From Pseudomonadota bacterium (GTDB lineage Bacteria; Pseudomonadota; Gammaproteobacteria; Burkholderiales; Rhodocyclaceae): 64,000 bases of DNA. How positions within the stretch are numbered: position 1 is the first letter of the stretch; each line of letters opens with the position of its first letter. Where the stretch lies: assembly GCA_018241665.1 (NCBI GenBank), contig JAFEDK010000030.1:43951-107950 (forward strand), in the 5' to 3' direction. A program made the translations under genes and the position numbers. Below, piece by piece: positions 26,088 to 36,936 of this stretch. Under the pieces are notes generated by a model. It was not told where the DNA came from. It saw only the letters and a list, made by a program, of their open reading frames with translations, and did not search any database.

Positions 26088-26392
26088 TATCGGCCCCCTT
26101 TCTGCTGGTCATCGATCCAGCGGAAATAGGCGTCTTCGTCGATGAGCACGCGACCGGCCAGCCGGACGATAGCTCCAGCCTCTTCAAGTCCGTTGCCGGG
26201 AATCGTGCCCTTGGTGCTCTTGCGGGTCTTGGCCTTGAAAACCTGATTGGTGATTGCCGGCAGCGTCAGGAATGACGCGTGACGCTCGGCAAATGCTTTC
26301 AGGGTGAAGATGCGACGGGGCGGCGGTTCGCTGATGGCGGCGGCCAGCGGGCGGCCAATATCTGCTTCTTTGTAGGGGGCGGCTTGTTGCAT
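26087..26392 (-). CDS. Excisionase/AlpA-like DNA-binding protein
   Basis: 101 aa. RRIFTLKAFAERHASFLTLPAITNQVFKAK and the end GAIVRLAGRVLIDEDAYFRWIDDQ fit excisionase/AlpA-type small DNA-binding proteins, where the last strand is usually R-x-G-R-x-V-L-I-D-E. In satellites such proteins control excision and integrase expression. It is the first gene of the tightly packed replication operon; the 169-bp gap upstream probably holds the promoter. Confidence 0.65.
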   Translation of the reverse strand: MQQAAPYKEADIGRPLAAAISEPPPRRIFTLKAFAERHASFLTLPAITNQVFKAKTRKSTKGTIPGNGLEEAGAIVRLAGRVLIDEDAYFRWIDDQQKGGR

Positions 26393-26561
26393 GGCGTGAG
26401 TCCTCGGTGTGTTGAGGATTCACATATTTCTACCGGGGAAACCGGGGAATGCACGAACAACAAAAAAGCGGCAAGGGCCGTAACCCATTGCCGCTAAATG
26501 ATTTTCTCTGTTTTTGCTTATTGCCGTTTACTTTCCCGGCCGGGAGTCCCGGCTTTCCCGG

Positions 26562-27254
26562 TCAGTCTGTGGGCCGTTTCCACCTGCCCCCCTGCAAGGC
26601 TTCACGCCGAATGTTCGCGGCCGTGAGTTTTCCGCGCGAACCAAGGATTCCTCGCTTGATGGCTTCGGCCGCTACCCTTTCGGATATGTCCTCGATGCTT
26701 GACCATGCCCCGGCCTTCAGGTCTTTTCGATGCAGTTCGTCCGCAATCTCCCTGACTTGGTCTTGCCAGAGGACAACGCTTCCTTCCTGCTGGTCGTCGC
26801 CCTGGTGCTGCGCCTGCTCCGGCTCGATCTCGGCGGGCTGCCTAGGAGTCGGGGCGGTCGTCACATGAACTTCGTCCGCCTTGAGCGGGAGTAGCGAAGC
26901 AAAATCCAGCAGTTGCAACTCTCCTGCCTTGAATGCTTCTCTCAGCAAATCGCGCCACTTTCTGTGGGCCTCGGCACCAACAAGCCACACGGAACAAGGG
27001 TCGTTTGAGTGCTCGGCAAGCTCGGGAGTGCAGGAGACCAAAACGCCGGCCTCTTCGTAGTTGTCGGGCTTGGCTCCACGCTCAATGTCACAGAGCAACG
27101 CCTCAACTTGCATGATTTCATAATCACCGATGGGCGGCTCCGTGTGTAGGTAAAGACCCTTGGATGCCACCCAGCGTAGAAGGCTCGGGACATGGAGAGC
27201 GGCCGCACCAAATTCACGACCGCACAGTATCGGGTACAGCGGGGCTTTCTTCAC
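26562..27254 (-). CDS. Hypothetical protein of mobile element
   Basis: 230 aa soluble protein, not recognised. The N-terminal half is mixed alpha/beta (LLRWVASKGLYLHTEPP, YEIMQVEALLCDIERG). An acidic Gln-rich linker (around 150-170) follows. The C-terminus, ISERVAAEAIKRGILG then SRGKLTAANIRREALQGG, resembles small DNA-binding tails of island proteins. It is monocistronic between integrase and excisionase-like genes. Confidence 0.6.
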   Translation of the reverse strand: MKKAPLYPILCGREFGAAALHVPSLLRWVASKGLYLHTEPPIGDYEIMQVEALLCDIERGAKPDNYEEAGVLVSCTPELAEHSNDPCSVWLVGAEAHRKWRDLLREAFKAGELQLLDFASLLPLKADEVHVTTAPTPRQPAEIEPEQAQHQGDDQQEGSVVLWQDQVREIADELHRKDLKAGAWSSIEDISERVAAEAIKRGILGSRGKLTAANIRREALQGGRWKRPTD

Positions 27255-27368
27255 GGGCTGCGCTCCTTCAAGCGCCCTTCAACGAGGTGCCGCGCCAGGC
27301 GGGTGAAGGTGTCCCGCTTTTCGGTTCGCGGGCCTAGGCGCGGCGGTGGTGCTCGGTCAGGCCATCGA

Positions 27369-28412
27369 TTACTGCACGCCTAGGCGTTCAGCCAGCTTCT
27401 GGCCGGTGGCGACGATGTGCCCGTCAGACAGGTGTGAGTAACGGGCCACCATCGCCAATGTTCGATGCCCCAGAACTTTGGCGATCTCCACCAGCGATAC
27501 ACCGGACATAGCGAGGTACGAGGCGGCGGTGTGGCGTAGGTCGTGCCAGTGGAAGTTCTCGATGTGGGTGGCCTCTAGGGCTTGCTCCCAGGCTTGCCGC
27601 AGGCTGCGCTGCGCGGCCTTCTCCTTCACTGGGGGAAATACCCGGTCATCCTTCAGTTGCCGAACCTTGGAGCGTTCTTGCAGCAGGTTGAAGGCTTCTC
27701 CAACCAGTGGGAGCGCTCGGCGGTCGCCGTTCTTGGTGTCGTGCAGGGTGATGACTTGGCGGCTGAAGTCGATTTGGGCGAAGCGAAGCCCCATGATTTC
27801 GCCCTGCCGGGCACCCGTCGTCAGGGATAGCACGACAGCCAGGTAAAGGTCTGGATGATGACGGCAGGCATCCAGCAGGCGCACGCGCTCATCGTCGGAC
27901 AGGAACCGCACCCGACCCTTGTTCTCGGCAGGCCGGCGGATGCGCTCCATTGGGTTGCGCTCCAACCACTGAAGTTCTTTCACGCCATAGGCCAAGCAGG
28001 ATGACAGCGCGGCGAGGTAACGATTTACCGTCGCACCTGTGCGCTTCAACAGTTCGCCAGTAGTGGCGTCCTTCTTGTTGGTGGTGCCCGCCAGCAACTT
28101 GTCCCGCTCTTTGGCGACACGGGCCGGCGAGATGTTGTCGAGGCGGTCGGGGCCGAAAACCTCGCGCCAGTAGGCCAGGCGCTTGGCGTCCTTGGCATGG
28201 GGGGCGTACTCGTCTGCCAGATCCCCGAAAGTGTGGCGCTTGGCTTCTCCGAAGTGCCTGCCAGCCTTCATATCGGCTTCGGTCTTTGCGGCCCACGCCT
28301 TTGCATCGGTCAGGCGCTCGAAGGTGGCAGTCTCCGGGGCGAAGCCTTGAAGGCGAACCTTTACCCTGTAAGAGGTGCCATCCGCAGTTGTGCGTTTCTC
28401 GATGGTTGCCAT
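27369..28412 (-). CDS. int: Tyrosine recombinase / integrase
   Basis: 347 aa phage-type integrase. It has an N-terminal arm-binding domain (IEKRTTADGTSYRVKVRLQG), a SAM-like core-binding domain (around 65-160) and a catalytic domain with Arg in TTGARQGEIMGL, HDLRHTAASYLA (H-x-x-R) and LGHRTLAMVARYSHLS with the nucleophilic Tyr. It reads away from the adjacent tRNA-Leu, its integration target. Element insertion is confirmed by the 56-bp direct repeats. Confidence 0.96.
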   Translation of the reverse strand: MATIEKRTTADGTSYRVKVRLQGFAPETATFERLTDAKAWAAKTEADMKAGRHFGEAKRHTFGDLADEYAPHAKDAKRLAYWREVFGPDRLDNISPARVAKERDKLLAGTTNKKDATTGELLKRTGATVNRYLAALSSCLAYGVKELQWLERNPMERIRRPAENKGRVRFLSDDERVRLLDACRHHPDLYLAVVLSLTTGARQGEIMGLRFAQIDFSRQVITLHDTKNGDRRALPLVGEAFNLLQERSKVRQLKDDRVFPPVKEKAAQRSLRQAWEQALEATHIENFHWHDLRHTAASYLAMSGVSLVEIAKVLGHRTLAMVARYSHLSDGHIVATGQKLAERLGVQ

Positions 28413-28649
28413 GATTCGCCTCTGAGGAATGATGTGCGCATCCTAGAACAAAGCAGAGAAAACGACAACAGCGGATTAACTATCTTGTGTTCATGTTTTG
28501 CAATGCACTGAATGATATGGATTTTTTTGTTTTTAGAAGAGGGTTAGGGACTTTGGTGGGACAGTTCCGGCCCAAAAATGGGACTTGTCCACAGGAGAGC
28601 CGGGGGGCGGGTCGAATGAGGAGGGGGTGGGACAGTTTGTTTTCTGGTG

Positions 28650-28667
28650 GTGTCCCGCTGGTGTCCC
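28650..28667 (+). repeat. Arm-type repeat pair, right end of element
   Basis: GTGTCCC twice at 11-bp spacing, matching 21028-21045 in 16 of 18 positions and in the same orientation. Confidence 0.55.
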
Positions 28668-28680
28668 GTGCTGTCTGTGC

Positions 28681-28718
28681 AAAGAAAAAGCACTTAGCCA
28701 GTTTTGCGCTAAGTGCTT
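28681..28718 (-). terminator. Rho-independent terminator of tRNA-Leu, element-borne
   Basis: 11-bp stem (28688-28698 with 28708-28718). On the minus strand it ends in GTGCTTTTTCTTTG, and it starts 10 bp beyond the tRNA CCA. It lies inside the element, so the insertion gave the tRNA a new terminator. Confidence 0.8.
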
Positions 28719-28728
28719 GATATTTATG

Positions 28729-28813
28729 TGGTGCCCGGAACGGGAATCGAACCCGTAGGCCGTGAGGCGGCGGATTTTAAGTCCGCTGTGTTTACCAATT
28801 TCACCATCCGGGC
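28729..28813 (-). tRNA. tRNA-Leu (anticodon UAA), CCA encoded
   Basis: Reads on the minus strand with a GCCCGGA acceptor, anticodon loop CTTAAAA (anticodon UAA), a class II long variable arm, a GGGTTCGATTCCC T-arm and encoded CCA. Its 3' 56 bp serve as the attachment site of the element and form the right direct repeat. Confidence 0.95.
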
Positions 28814-28821
28814 AGGTCAGC

Positions 28822-29082
28822 TTATTTCGGCGGCTGCTCGGGCAGCGTGATGTTCACTTCCAGGATCTCGCAGTTGTCCTGCTTCTCGAGCTGGACCTTG
28901 ATATCGTCGAGTCCGACATTCACGTACTTGGAAATGACTTCGATCAGTTCCTTCTGCAAGGCAGGCAGGAAGTCCGGGGCCCGGTTGCTGGTCCGCTCGT
29001 GGGCGATGATGAGCGACAGGCGCTCCTTGGCCACTGACGCGGTCTTGGGCTTCGAGCCGAAAAAGTAGGAAAGGAGGGACAT
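28822..29082 (-). CDS. minE: Cell division topological specificity factor MinE
   Basis: 86 aa. The N-terminal amphipathic [10 protein letters not shown] membrane-targeting helix and the anti-MinCD segment [14 protein letters not shown] are present, followed by the dimerisation domain. MinE drives MinD oscillation so that division occurs at mid-cell. It directly follows minD with a one-base gap. Confidence 0.97.
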   Translation of the reverse strand: MSLLSYFFGSKPKTASVAKERLSLIIAHERTSNRAPDFLPALQKELIEVISKYVNVGLDDIKVQLEKQDNCEILEVNITLPEQPPK

Positions 29083-29083
29083 C

Positions 29084-29899
29084 TTACTTGCCTCCGAAGA
29101 GCCGCTTCAGGATGCCGGGTTTTTCGTAGCTGACGAAACGCAGCGGGCGGTCTTCGTCCAGGAAGCGGGCTACCACGTCCTGGTAGGCGGTGGCGACGTC
29201 GCTGTCCTTCAGGTGGATGGCCGGCGTGCCCTGGTTGGAGGCCTGCAGCACGTCGTCGGACTCGGGGATCACGCCGATCAGCGGTACCCGCAGCAGTTCC
29301 TGCACGTCCTTGTACGACAGCATTTCGCCTTCTTCCACGCGCTTGGGCGAGTAGCGGGTGATCAGCAGGTGTTCCTTGACCGGTTCGCGGCCTTCGACGG
29401 CACGGCGGCTCTTGCTCTGCAGGATGCCGAGGATGCGGTCGGAGTCACGCACCGACGAGACTTCGGGGTTGGACACCACGATGGCTTCGTCGGCAAAGGT
29501 GAGGGCCATCACCGCGCCGCGCTCGATGCCGGCAGGGGAGTCGCACACCACGTATTCGAAGCCCATGTGGAAGAGCTCCTTCAGGACCTTTTCGACGCCT
29601 TCCTCGCTCAGCGCGTCCTTGTCGCGGGTTTGCGAGGCCGGCAGGATGAAGAGGTTCTCGCAGTGCTTGTCCTTGATCAGGGCCTGGCTCAGGTTGGCTT
29701 CGCCATTGATGACATTGACCAGGTCGTACACCACGCGGCGTTCGCAGCCCATGATCAGGTCGAGGTTGCGCAGGCCGACGTCGAAGTCGATGACCGCGGT
29801 CTTGAAGCCGCGCAGGGCCAGCCCGGACGAGAAACTCGCACTGGTGGTGGTCTTGCCGACGCCGCCCTTGCCGGACGTGATTACGATGACGCGTGCCAC
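29084..29899 (-). CDS. minD: Septum site-determining ATPase MinD
   Basis: 271 aa deviant Walker A ATPase ([13 protein letters not shown] at the N-terminus) with a C-terminal amphipathic membrane-binding helix ([11 protein letters not shown]). It recruits MinC and is released from the membrane by MinE. Confidence 0.98.
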   Translation of the reverse strand: MARVIVITSGKGGVGKTTTSASFSSGLALRGFKTAVIDFDVGLRNLDLIMGCERRVVYDLVNVINGEANLSQALIKDKHCENLFILPASQTRDKDALSEEGVEKVLKELFHMGFEYVVCDSPAGIERGAVMALTFADEAIVVSNPEVSSVRDSDRILGILQSKSRRAVEGREPVKEHLLITRYSPKRVEEGEMLSYKDVQELLRVPLIGVIPESDDVLQASNQGTPAIHLKDSDVATAYQDVVARFLDEDRPLRFVSYEKPGILKRLFGGK

Positions 29900-29926
29900 G
29901 GTATCCCCTTAAATAGTGGTGTCGCT

Positions 29927-30733
29927 TCAGTAGTCGTTCTGAAGCGGGATGATTTCGAGAGTATGTTGGTTGCCCGAGCCGATGAGACGCACCTGGGCCG
30001 CGCGGCCGGCGGCGTTCGGCGGGATGCCGCGCTCGAAGGTCCGGTAGACCCCGGCGATGGATACCAGTTCGGGACCGAAATTGGTGCTGAAGATGCGGGC
30101 GGAGGTGTCGCCCCGGGCGCCGGCGAGGGCGCGGCCGCGCAGCGGGCCATATACGTGGATGCTGCCGTCGGCAATGATCTCGGAGCCGGGGCTCATGCCG
30201 GCCAGCAGCACCAGGTCGCCGCCCTTGGCGTAGATCTGCTGACCGGAGCGCAGCGGGCGTTCGACGATCAGGGTCGGAGCCACGCCGCTGCTGGCAGGCT
30301 GGGCTTCGGCAGGCGGTGGCGCTTCCGGCACGGGGGCCGGCGCCGCCACGGGTTCCGGTTGCGGCACCGGGGCCGGTTGGGGCGTGGCGATGGGGCGTTC
30401 GGCCCCCAGGCCTTCCTTGCCGAGCAGCGCCAGGTTGGCGCGGCGGGCGCCTTCGTGCAGGTGTTCAGGCAGATCGCGTACGCCGATCGGCTGCACCTGG
30501 TAGCGCCGCAGCAGGCTGGTGATGGCAGTCCAGTCCACCCAGTCGGGCGTGCTGGCGAGCTGGGAGAAGTCGAGCACCACCGGTTCGCCGGCGAAGAAGT
30601 CGGGCATGCCGCCCATCATCATGTGCATGGCGTCGGCGAGACGCACGGCGTCCGTCTCCCTGACGTAGGCGGTCATCACCGCCAGGCTGGCGCCTTTGAA
30701 CTCGATCAGTTTGCCCTGGGAAGCGTCGGCCAT
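29927..30733 (-). CDS. minC: Septum site-determining protein MinC
   Basis: 268 aa FtsZ-polymer inhibitor. The N-domain (1-110) is followed by a Pro/Ala-rich linker and the beta-helical C-domain with VERPLRSGQQIYAKGGDLVLLAGMSPGSEIIADGSIHVYGPLRGRALAG. First gene of the minCDE operon. Confidence 0.95.
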   Translation of the reverse strand: MADASQGKLIEFKGASLAVMTAYVRETDAVRLADAMHMMMGGMPDFFAGEPVVLDFSQLASTPDWVDWTAITSLLRRYQVQPIGVRDLPEHLHEGARRANLALLGKEGLGAERPIATPQPAPVPQPEPVAAPAPVPEAPPPAEAQPASSGVAPTLIVERPLRSGQQIYAKGGDLVLLAGMSPGSEIIADGSIHVYGPLRGRALAGARGDTSARIFSTNFGPELVSIAGVYRTFERGIPPNAAGRAAQVRLIGSGNQHTLEIIPLQNDY

Positions 30734-30823
30734 AGAAGATGCGCTGCGTAAGTGCGGACTAAAACCGTGGAAGTCTACTTTTCAGCAGGGTTTCGGGCAA
30801 GTCCGCGGGTGCAATGGGTTGTT

Positions 30824-31681
30824 TCAGTGAAGAGTGGGCGGTTCGGCGAACAATGCGGCGATGTCGTCGGCGCTGAAGCGGTATTCGTGGTTCGACAGGT
30901 CGTCGTGGATCACCACCTCGCCATGTTCGGCGAGCACGGCTTCCAGTTCGGCGCGGCCGAGGGAGCGCAGCATGTCGCGCACCTTGTCCCTGTCCTGGGG
31001 CCACTCGTGGCTGACTTCGCGGGCGTCGAGCAGGCGTACGGTTTCCTGGTGGAAGAGGCGCAGCAGCACTTCGTCGGCGGGTAGCCCAAGCAGTTCGTCG
31101 GGGCGGATCGTGGACGCCAGGCGGGTGACGCGGTCCCAGCCGTCGGCGTCCTTCTTGTCGGCGTCCGGCAGCTTTTGCAGGAACAGGCAGGCAGCGGCCT
31201 TTTCCGACGAGGCAGTATGCAGGGCGGCGGGCTGCTGCTCGGACTGGGTCAGGTAGTGTTCGAAGATCTCGGCGACGCTGTCGCCTTCGATCGGAACGTA
31301 GCTCTGATACGGGTGGCGCAGGCCGGGCATGTCGAGGCTCAGCAACAGCTGACCGTCACCGAGCAGGTCGGCGATGCCGTGCTGGCCGGCCGCCTCGGGG
31401 GCGGCCTTGGCGTAGCCGCGCAGGTTGAGGGCCTCGTTGATGTCCACCACCAGCAGGCTCACCGGGCCGTGGCCCTGCAACTGGATGGTCAGGCGGCCGG
31501 TCTGCTTGAGGTTGCCGCCGATGACGCTGGCGATGGCGCTCATGGCGCCGAGCAGGTCGCGCACATTGGCCGGGTAGTCGCGGTTCTCGAGGATGCCCTG
31601 CCAGACGTCGTCGAGTTTGACGACGGCGCCGCGGATGTCGAGCTCTTCGAGCAGGAAGCGCTGGATGTAGGAGTTGCTCAT
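30824..31681 (-). CDS. Hsp33 (HslO) homologue lacking the redox-switch cysteines
   Basis: 285 aa. The N-terminal Hsp33 fold is clear (IQRFLLEELDIRGAVVKLDD, LLGAMSAIASVIGGNLK, LTIQLQGHGPVSLLVVD, YQSYVPIEGDSVAEIFEHYL). The C-terminal end has the Hsp33 linker and helix (LRSLGRAELEAVLAEHGEVVIHDDLSNHEYRFSADDIAALF), but the CxC and CxxC zinc ligands are replaced (HEWPQDR and IHDDLSN). The only cysteine is in KAAACLFL. It cannot use the usual zinc-thiol switch. It overlaps the upstream ArsC-like gene (ATGA). Confidence 0.85.
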   Translation of the reverse strand: MSNSYIQRFLLEELDIRGAVVKLDDVWQGILENRDYPANVRDLLGAMSAIASVIGGNLKQTGRLTIQLQGHGPVSLLVVDINEALNLRGYAKAAPEAAGQHGIADLLGDGQLLLSLDMPGLRHPYQSYVPIEGDSVAEIFEHYLTQSEQQPAALHTASSEKAAACLFLQKLPDADKKDADGWDRVTRLASTIRPDELLGLPADEVLLRLFHQETVRLLDAREVSHEWPQDRDKVRDMLRSLGRAELEAVLAEHGEVVIHDDLSNHEYRFSADDIAALFAEPPTLH

Positions 31682-32043
31682 TCCGGGGTGCCCGTCGCAG
31701 TGAGGAAGCTGGTGTACAGGGTGGTGTCGAGGCCGACCAGCAGCTGGCCGCTGTCGGTTTCTATGACCGGGCGGCGGATCAGGCTGGGGAATTCCTGCAT
31801 CAGCTGCACCGCGGCGCTCTGGGTTTCAATGGCCTGCTGTTCGGCGGACAGCTTGCGCCAGGTGGTGCCGCGGGTATTCACCAGGCTCTTCCAGCCGATG
31901 GCCTTGCTCCAGGCGTGCAGTTTGCCCGAATCGATGCCGGCCTTTTTGTAGTCGTGGAAAGTGTAGGCGACGCCATGCTCGTCGAGCCAGGCGAAGGCTT
32001 TCTTCATGGTGTCGCAGTTCTTGATGCCGTAGATCGTGGTCAT
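31678..32043 (-). CDS. ArsC/Spx-family (YffB-like) thioredoxin-fold protein
   Basis: 121 aa. It begins MTTIYGIKNCDTMKKAFAWLDEHGVAYTFHDYKK, the ArsC/Spx family start with Cys10. The C-terminal ...RRPVIETDSGQLLVGLD is equivalent to the RPVL segment. It has only one cysteine in the active-site region, which resembles YffB more than true arsenate reductase. It is cotranscribed with the Hsp33 homologue. Confidence 0.85.
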   Translation of the reverse strand: MTTIYGIKNCDTMKKAFAWLDEHGVAYTFHDYKKAGIDSGKLHAWSKAIGWKSLVNTRGTTWRKLSAEQQAIETQSAAVQLMQEFPSLIRRPVIETDSGQLLVGLDTTLYTSFLTATGTPE

Positions 32044-32200
32044 GGGAAAAACAGCGCGACGCCCCGGAAGGCGTCGCAGGAAAATCAAATAGATGGAACG
32101 GATTTTAGCCGCCTGGGCGGGCCGGCGGGCTTATTTGTGAGAGGGGGGACCGTGGAGGTCCCCCTCAAGGGCTTTTCAGGGCTCCCTGCAGGACTTCCTT

Positions 32201-32222
32201 GTGGGGGCCAATTCATTCGCCC
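32201..32222. repeat. Dispersed palindromic repeat, copy 4 (single arm)
   Basis: One arm only, with a single mismatch in the core (GGCCAATTC); it directly abuts the tex stop codon at 32223-32225. Confidence 0.75.
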
Positions 32223-34550
<2,328 letters not shown>

Positions 34551-34732
34551 GGACGGGTGAAGGCCAGAAAAAGGGCGCATGGTGCAGAAACGCAGCCGCG
34601 CCTGCAAGCCCGTAGCCGGTGGAGTTTCCGGTAAAATCCCAAGATTATCCATGTCGCGCAGACCCCCGTTTTCGCGTACATCCAGTCGGGGCGCCCCATG
34701 TGGCGGCCCGGCGCAGCAGGAGAGCACACCGC

Positions 34733-35962
34733 ATGAACCCGATAATCGCCGCGTTGACGCTGGCGCTCGGCTTGATGATGGTCGGAGGCGAAGCCTCTGC
34801 CGCCCATCATCAGGCCAAGGCCGATGCGCACAAGGCAGCCCCGGCTTCTAAGAAGCCTGAGGCCAAAAAGAGTGCCAAGGCCGGAAAGTCTTCCGAAGCC
34901 AAGGCCAGCGCATCCAAGAAAACCTCTTCGGGCAAGGCTGCCAAGGCCGCCAAGGCGGAAACGCCGCGCCAGGCCGCGAAAGCCAGCAAGGCCGGCCGTC
35001 ACGACAAGGCCGCCGCGGCCGAAAAGGGTGGCAAGGCGGGCAAGGGCAAGGCCGAGCGCAATGACCGCCGCCATCACGGCAAGTCGGCCCGGCAGGAGCG
35101 GGCGCCGCAGGTTGCTGCGCCCCTTTCGCCAGATGCCAAAGCTGCCGCCAAGGCCGCCGCGCTGAAGACCGTCGAGTCCCGTGTTGAACCGCCGAAGCCG
35201 CCCAGCCGTAGTCATGGCCGTGCAATCGGGCGGGAGGCGTTCGCGCCCATGGCTGGTCGTGAAGCGCTGGGACGTGAGGCTTTCACGCCGAATTCGGCGC
35301 CGCTGCCGCCGGCGGAGCGCCGAGCCGCGATTCCGGTGCCGCCGCCCGTCGCGTCCGGCGGGCGCCAGAGTGTGGTGATTCCGCCGCCGGTGGCCAGTGT
35401 GCCGGCACCTGCCGCGCCGGCTGCCATTGCTGCGCCGCGCCCGGCGCCTGCCCCGCAGGCTCATGTGGTGCGTGCGCCGTCTAGTTTTTCCGGCGGGGAA
35501 ATGTCGGCTGCGGAGGCTGCGGCGGCTGCAGCGGCGGCGATCAATGCATCGGCTGCACCGGCTCCCACGCCGGCTCCGGTCGCGGCTCCGCGGGCAGCGG
35601 TTACGCCGGCGGCGCCCGTGAGCGCGCCACAGGCGCCGGCTCCGGGTGCTGCAGCACCGTCTGGCAACGTGCCGCTGGCGGTTACTACGCCGACTCCGTC
35701 CCGTCCGGCACGGGGCGCTTCGCGGGCCTATGCGATGGATGGCGCGACCTTCTATCAAGGTGGTCGCAAGATCCGGGTCCAGGGGCTGGACTCACGTGAG
35801 CCGGGGATGACCTCCGAACACGCCACCCAGCGCTTGCAACGGGCACTGGATGCGGGCAGCGTGACGGTGGAGCCGGTGGAGATGGATGGCTCCGGCCATA
35901 CCGTCGCCATCGTCCGGGTGAATGGCCGCAACGTGGCCGACACGGTGCGCGCAGCCAATTGA
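34733..35962 (+). CDS. Secreted Lys/Ala/Pro-rich protein with degenerate nuclease-like tail
   Basis: 409 aa. The signal peptide ([23 protein letters not shown]) precedes a histone H1/AlgP-like Lys-Ala-rich tract (residues 25-145), then Pro/Ala-rich linkers. The last 75 residues ([23 protein letters not shown]...) look like the first part of a staphylococcal-nuclease (SNase) fold, but the catalytic Arg/Glu set is not evident and the domain ends early. It is divergent from tex. It may be a cell-envelope or DNA-associated protein; function unknown. CAGGAGAG precedes the ATG. Confidence 0.65.
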   Translation: MNPIIAALTLALGLMMVGGEASAAHHQAKADAHKAAPASKKPEAKKSAKAGKSSEAKASASKKTSSGKAAKAAKAETPRQAAKASKAGRHDKAAAAEKGGKAGKGKAERNDRRHHGKSARQERAPQVAAPLSPDAKAAAKAAALKTVESRVEPPKPPSRSHGRAIGREAFAPMAGREALGREAFTPNSAPLPPAERRAAIPVPPPVASGGRQSVVIPPPVASVPAPAAPAAIAAPRPAPAPQAHVVRAPSSFSGGEMSAAEAAAAAAAAINASAAPAPTPAPVAAPRAAVTPAAPVSAPQAPAPGAAAPSGNVPLAVTTPTPSRPARGASRAYAMDGATFYQGGRKIRVQGLDSREPGMTSEHATQRLQRALDAGSVTVEPVEMDGSGHTVAIVRVNGRNVADTVRAAN

Positions 35963-36049
35963 GTGCTCCTGCGGGGTGTGCCGGGTCCAGCCCGCCTCGC
36001 AGGAGACAAGGAAACTTGGGGCGGCCCGACGTTTCCTTGAGGCTGCTTC

Positions 36050-36898
36050 TTACATTGCGATGAGGGTCTGCCGGCCCCACCAGTTGGTGCCGGCAGCCAG
36101 TTCGACGGGCGCCTTCACCGCGGCGGCCTCGACGCACAGCATGCGGCGGAAACCGTCGGCAGGCATGTCGGCGAGGGCCGCGCACTTTTCCTCCCACGGA
36201 TTCCAGATCACTACATCGGGGAAGTTCTCGGTGTGGATGCCCATTGCCCGGCGATCCTCCCGTACCAGCAGGGTGCGGGGCGCGCCGTGGTAAACGCGGT
36301 CGACTTCCCCTTCGATGGCGAGGCCGACGCCGGTTTCCTTCTTGATCCGGTCGCCGTCGGCGCTGTCCCGGTATTCCAGCCCGCGCAGCCCTTCGATGCT
36401 CAGGGCCTCGACCTCGCGAACCTTCAGGTAGGTGTGCAGGGCCGCGGTGAAGCTGAACGGCGCTGCGCCGGTGTTCTCCACTTCCAGTTCCATGTCGAGG
36501 CGGTCGCCGCCGATGGAGATGCTCATCTCGGTGGCGAAGGCGTGCGGCCACAGGGCACGGGTGGCGTCGTCGTCGGTGAGGCGCAGGGTTGCTACGGCGT
36601 AGTCCTTGCCGGCGCGGGTGGTGGTGACCTCCCAGCGGCGGTTGCGGGCGAAGCCGTGCTTGGGCAGGGGGCCGAGGCCGGCGAACTGCGGGAAGCACAC
36701 CGGCACGCCGCCACGGATGGCGGTGCTGCCGTCGAATATGGCCTGCGGGCTGAGGTAGAGGCGGTCTTCGCCGCCGGCCGGTGTCCATGACAGCACATGG
36801 GCACCGAACAGGGAGATCAGGGCGACGGCGCCGTCCGGCGTCTGCAGCTTGAGAACGGGCTGGCCGTGCAATTCGGCGGTTTCGATCTGGTCGGTCAT
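36050..36898 (-). CDS. D-hexose-6-phosphate mutarotase (YeaD-like aldose epimerase)
   Basis: 282 aa galactose-mutarotase-like fold. RGGVPVCFPQFAGLGPLPKHGFAR carries the first catalytic His, and ALHTYLKV the second; EYRDSADG and the downstream Trp/Asn-rich stretch WNPWEEK agree with the YeaD family. It interconverts anomers of hexose-6-phosphates. Starts at MTDQIE; longer upstream frames are shadows. Confidence 0.9.
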   Translation of the reverse strand: MTDQIETAELHGQPVLKLQTPDGAVALISLFGAHVLSWTPAGGEDRLYLSPQAIFDGSTAIRGGVPVCFPQFAGLGPLPKHGFARNRRWEVTTTRAGKDYAVATLRLTDDDATRALWPHAFATEMSISIGGDRLDMELEVENTGAAPFSFTAALHTYLKVREVEALSIEGLRGLEYRDSADGDRIKKETGVGLAIEGEVDRVYHGAPRTLLVREDRRAMGIHTENFPDVVIWNPWEEKCAALADMPADGFRRMLCVEAAAVKAPVELAAGTNWWGRQTLIAM

Positions 36899-36936
36899 CT
36901 TTCGCGGGCCGGCCTCATCGGGCCGGCGCTTGAGTG

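Larger units (their letters stand above)
28413..28727. other. Right end of element: integrase upstream region
   Basis: Gene-free stretch holding the integrase promoter region, a GTGTCCC pair (28650-28667), inverted GGGACA copies (28558-28563 and 28629-28634) and the tRNA terminator hairpin. AT-rich around 28490-28545, as expected for an attachment and promoter region. Confidence 0.6.
20867..28783. mobile_element. 7.9 kb integrative element in tRNA-Leu (satellite-like)
   Basis: The region between two 56-bp copies of the tRNA-Leu 3' part. It carries a tyrosine integrase next to the intact tRNA, an excisionase/AlpA-like protein, a winged-helix protein, a DUF1376 protein, an SF2 helicase, a Toprim primase and several tiny unknown genes, all on the minus strand. 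No capsid, tail, packaging or conjugation genes are seen. The content fits a P4-like phage satellite or a self-replicating genomic island. The short left gap (20923-21125) holds a terminator hairpin and arm-type repeats. Confidence 0.88.

Noticed and set aside
36008-36038. AAGGAAAC/GTTTCCTT inverted repeat as a strong terminator
   Set aside because: The loop of 15 bases is long and the stem weak; left unannotated.
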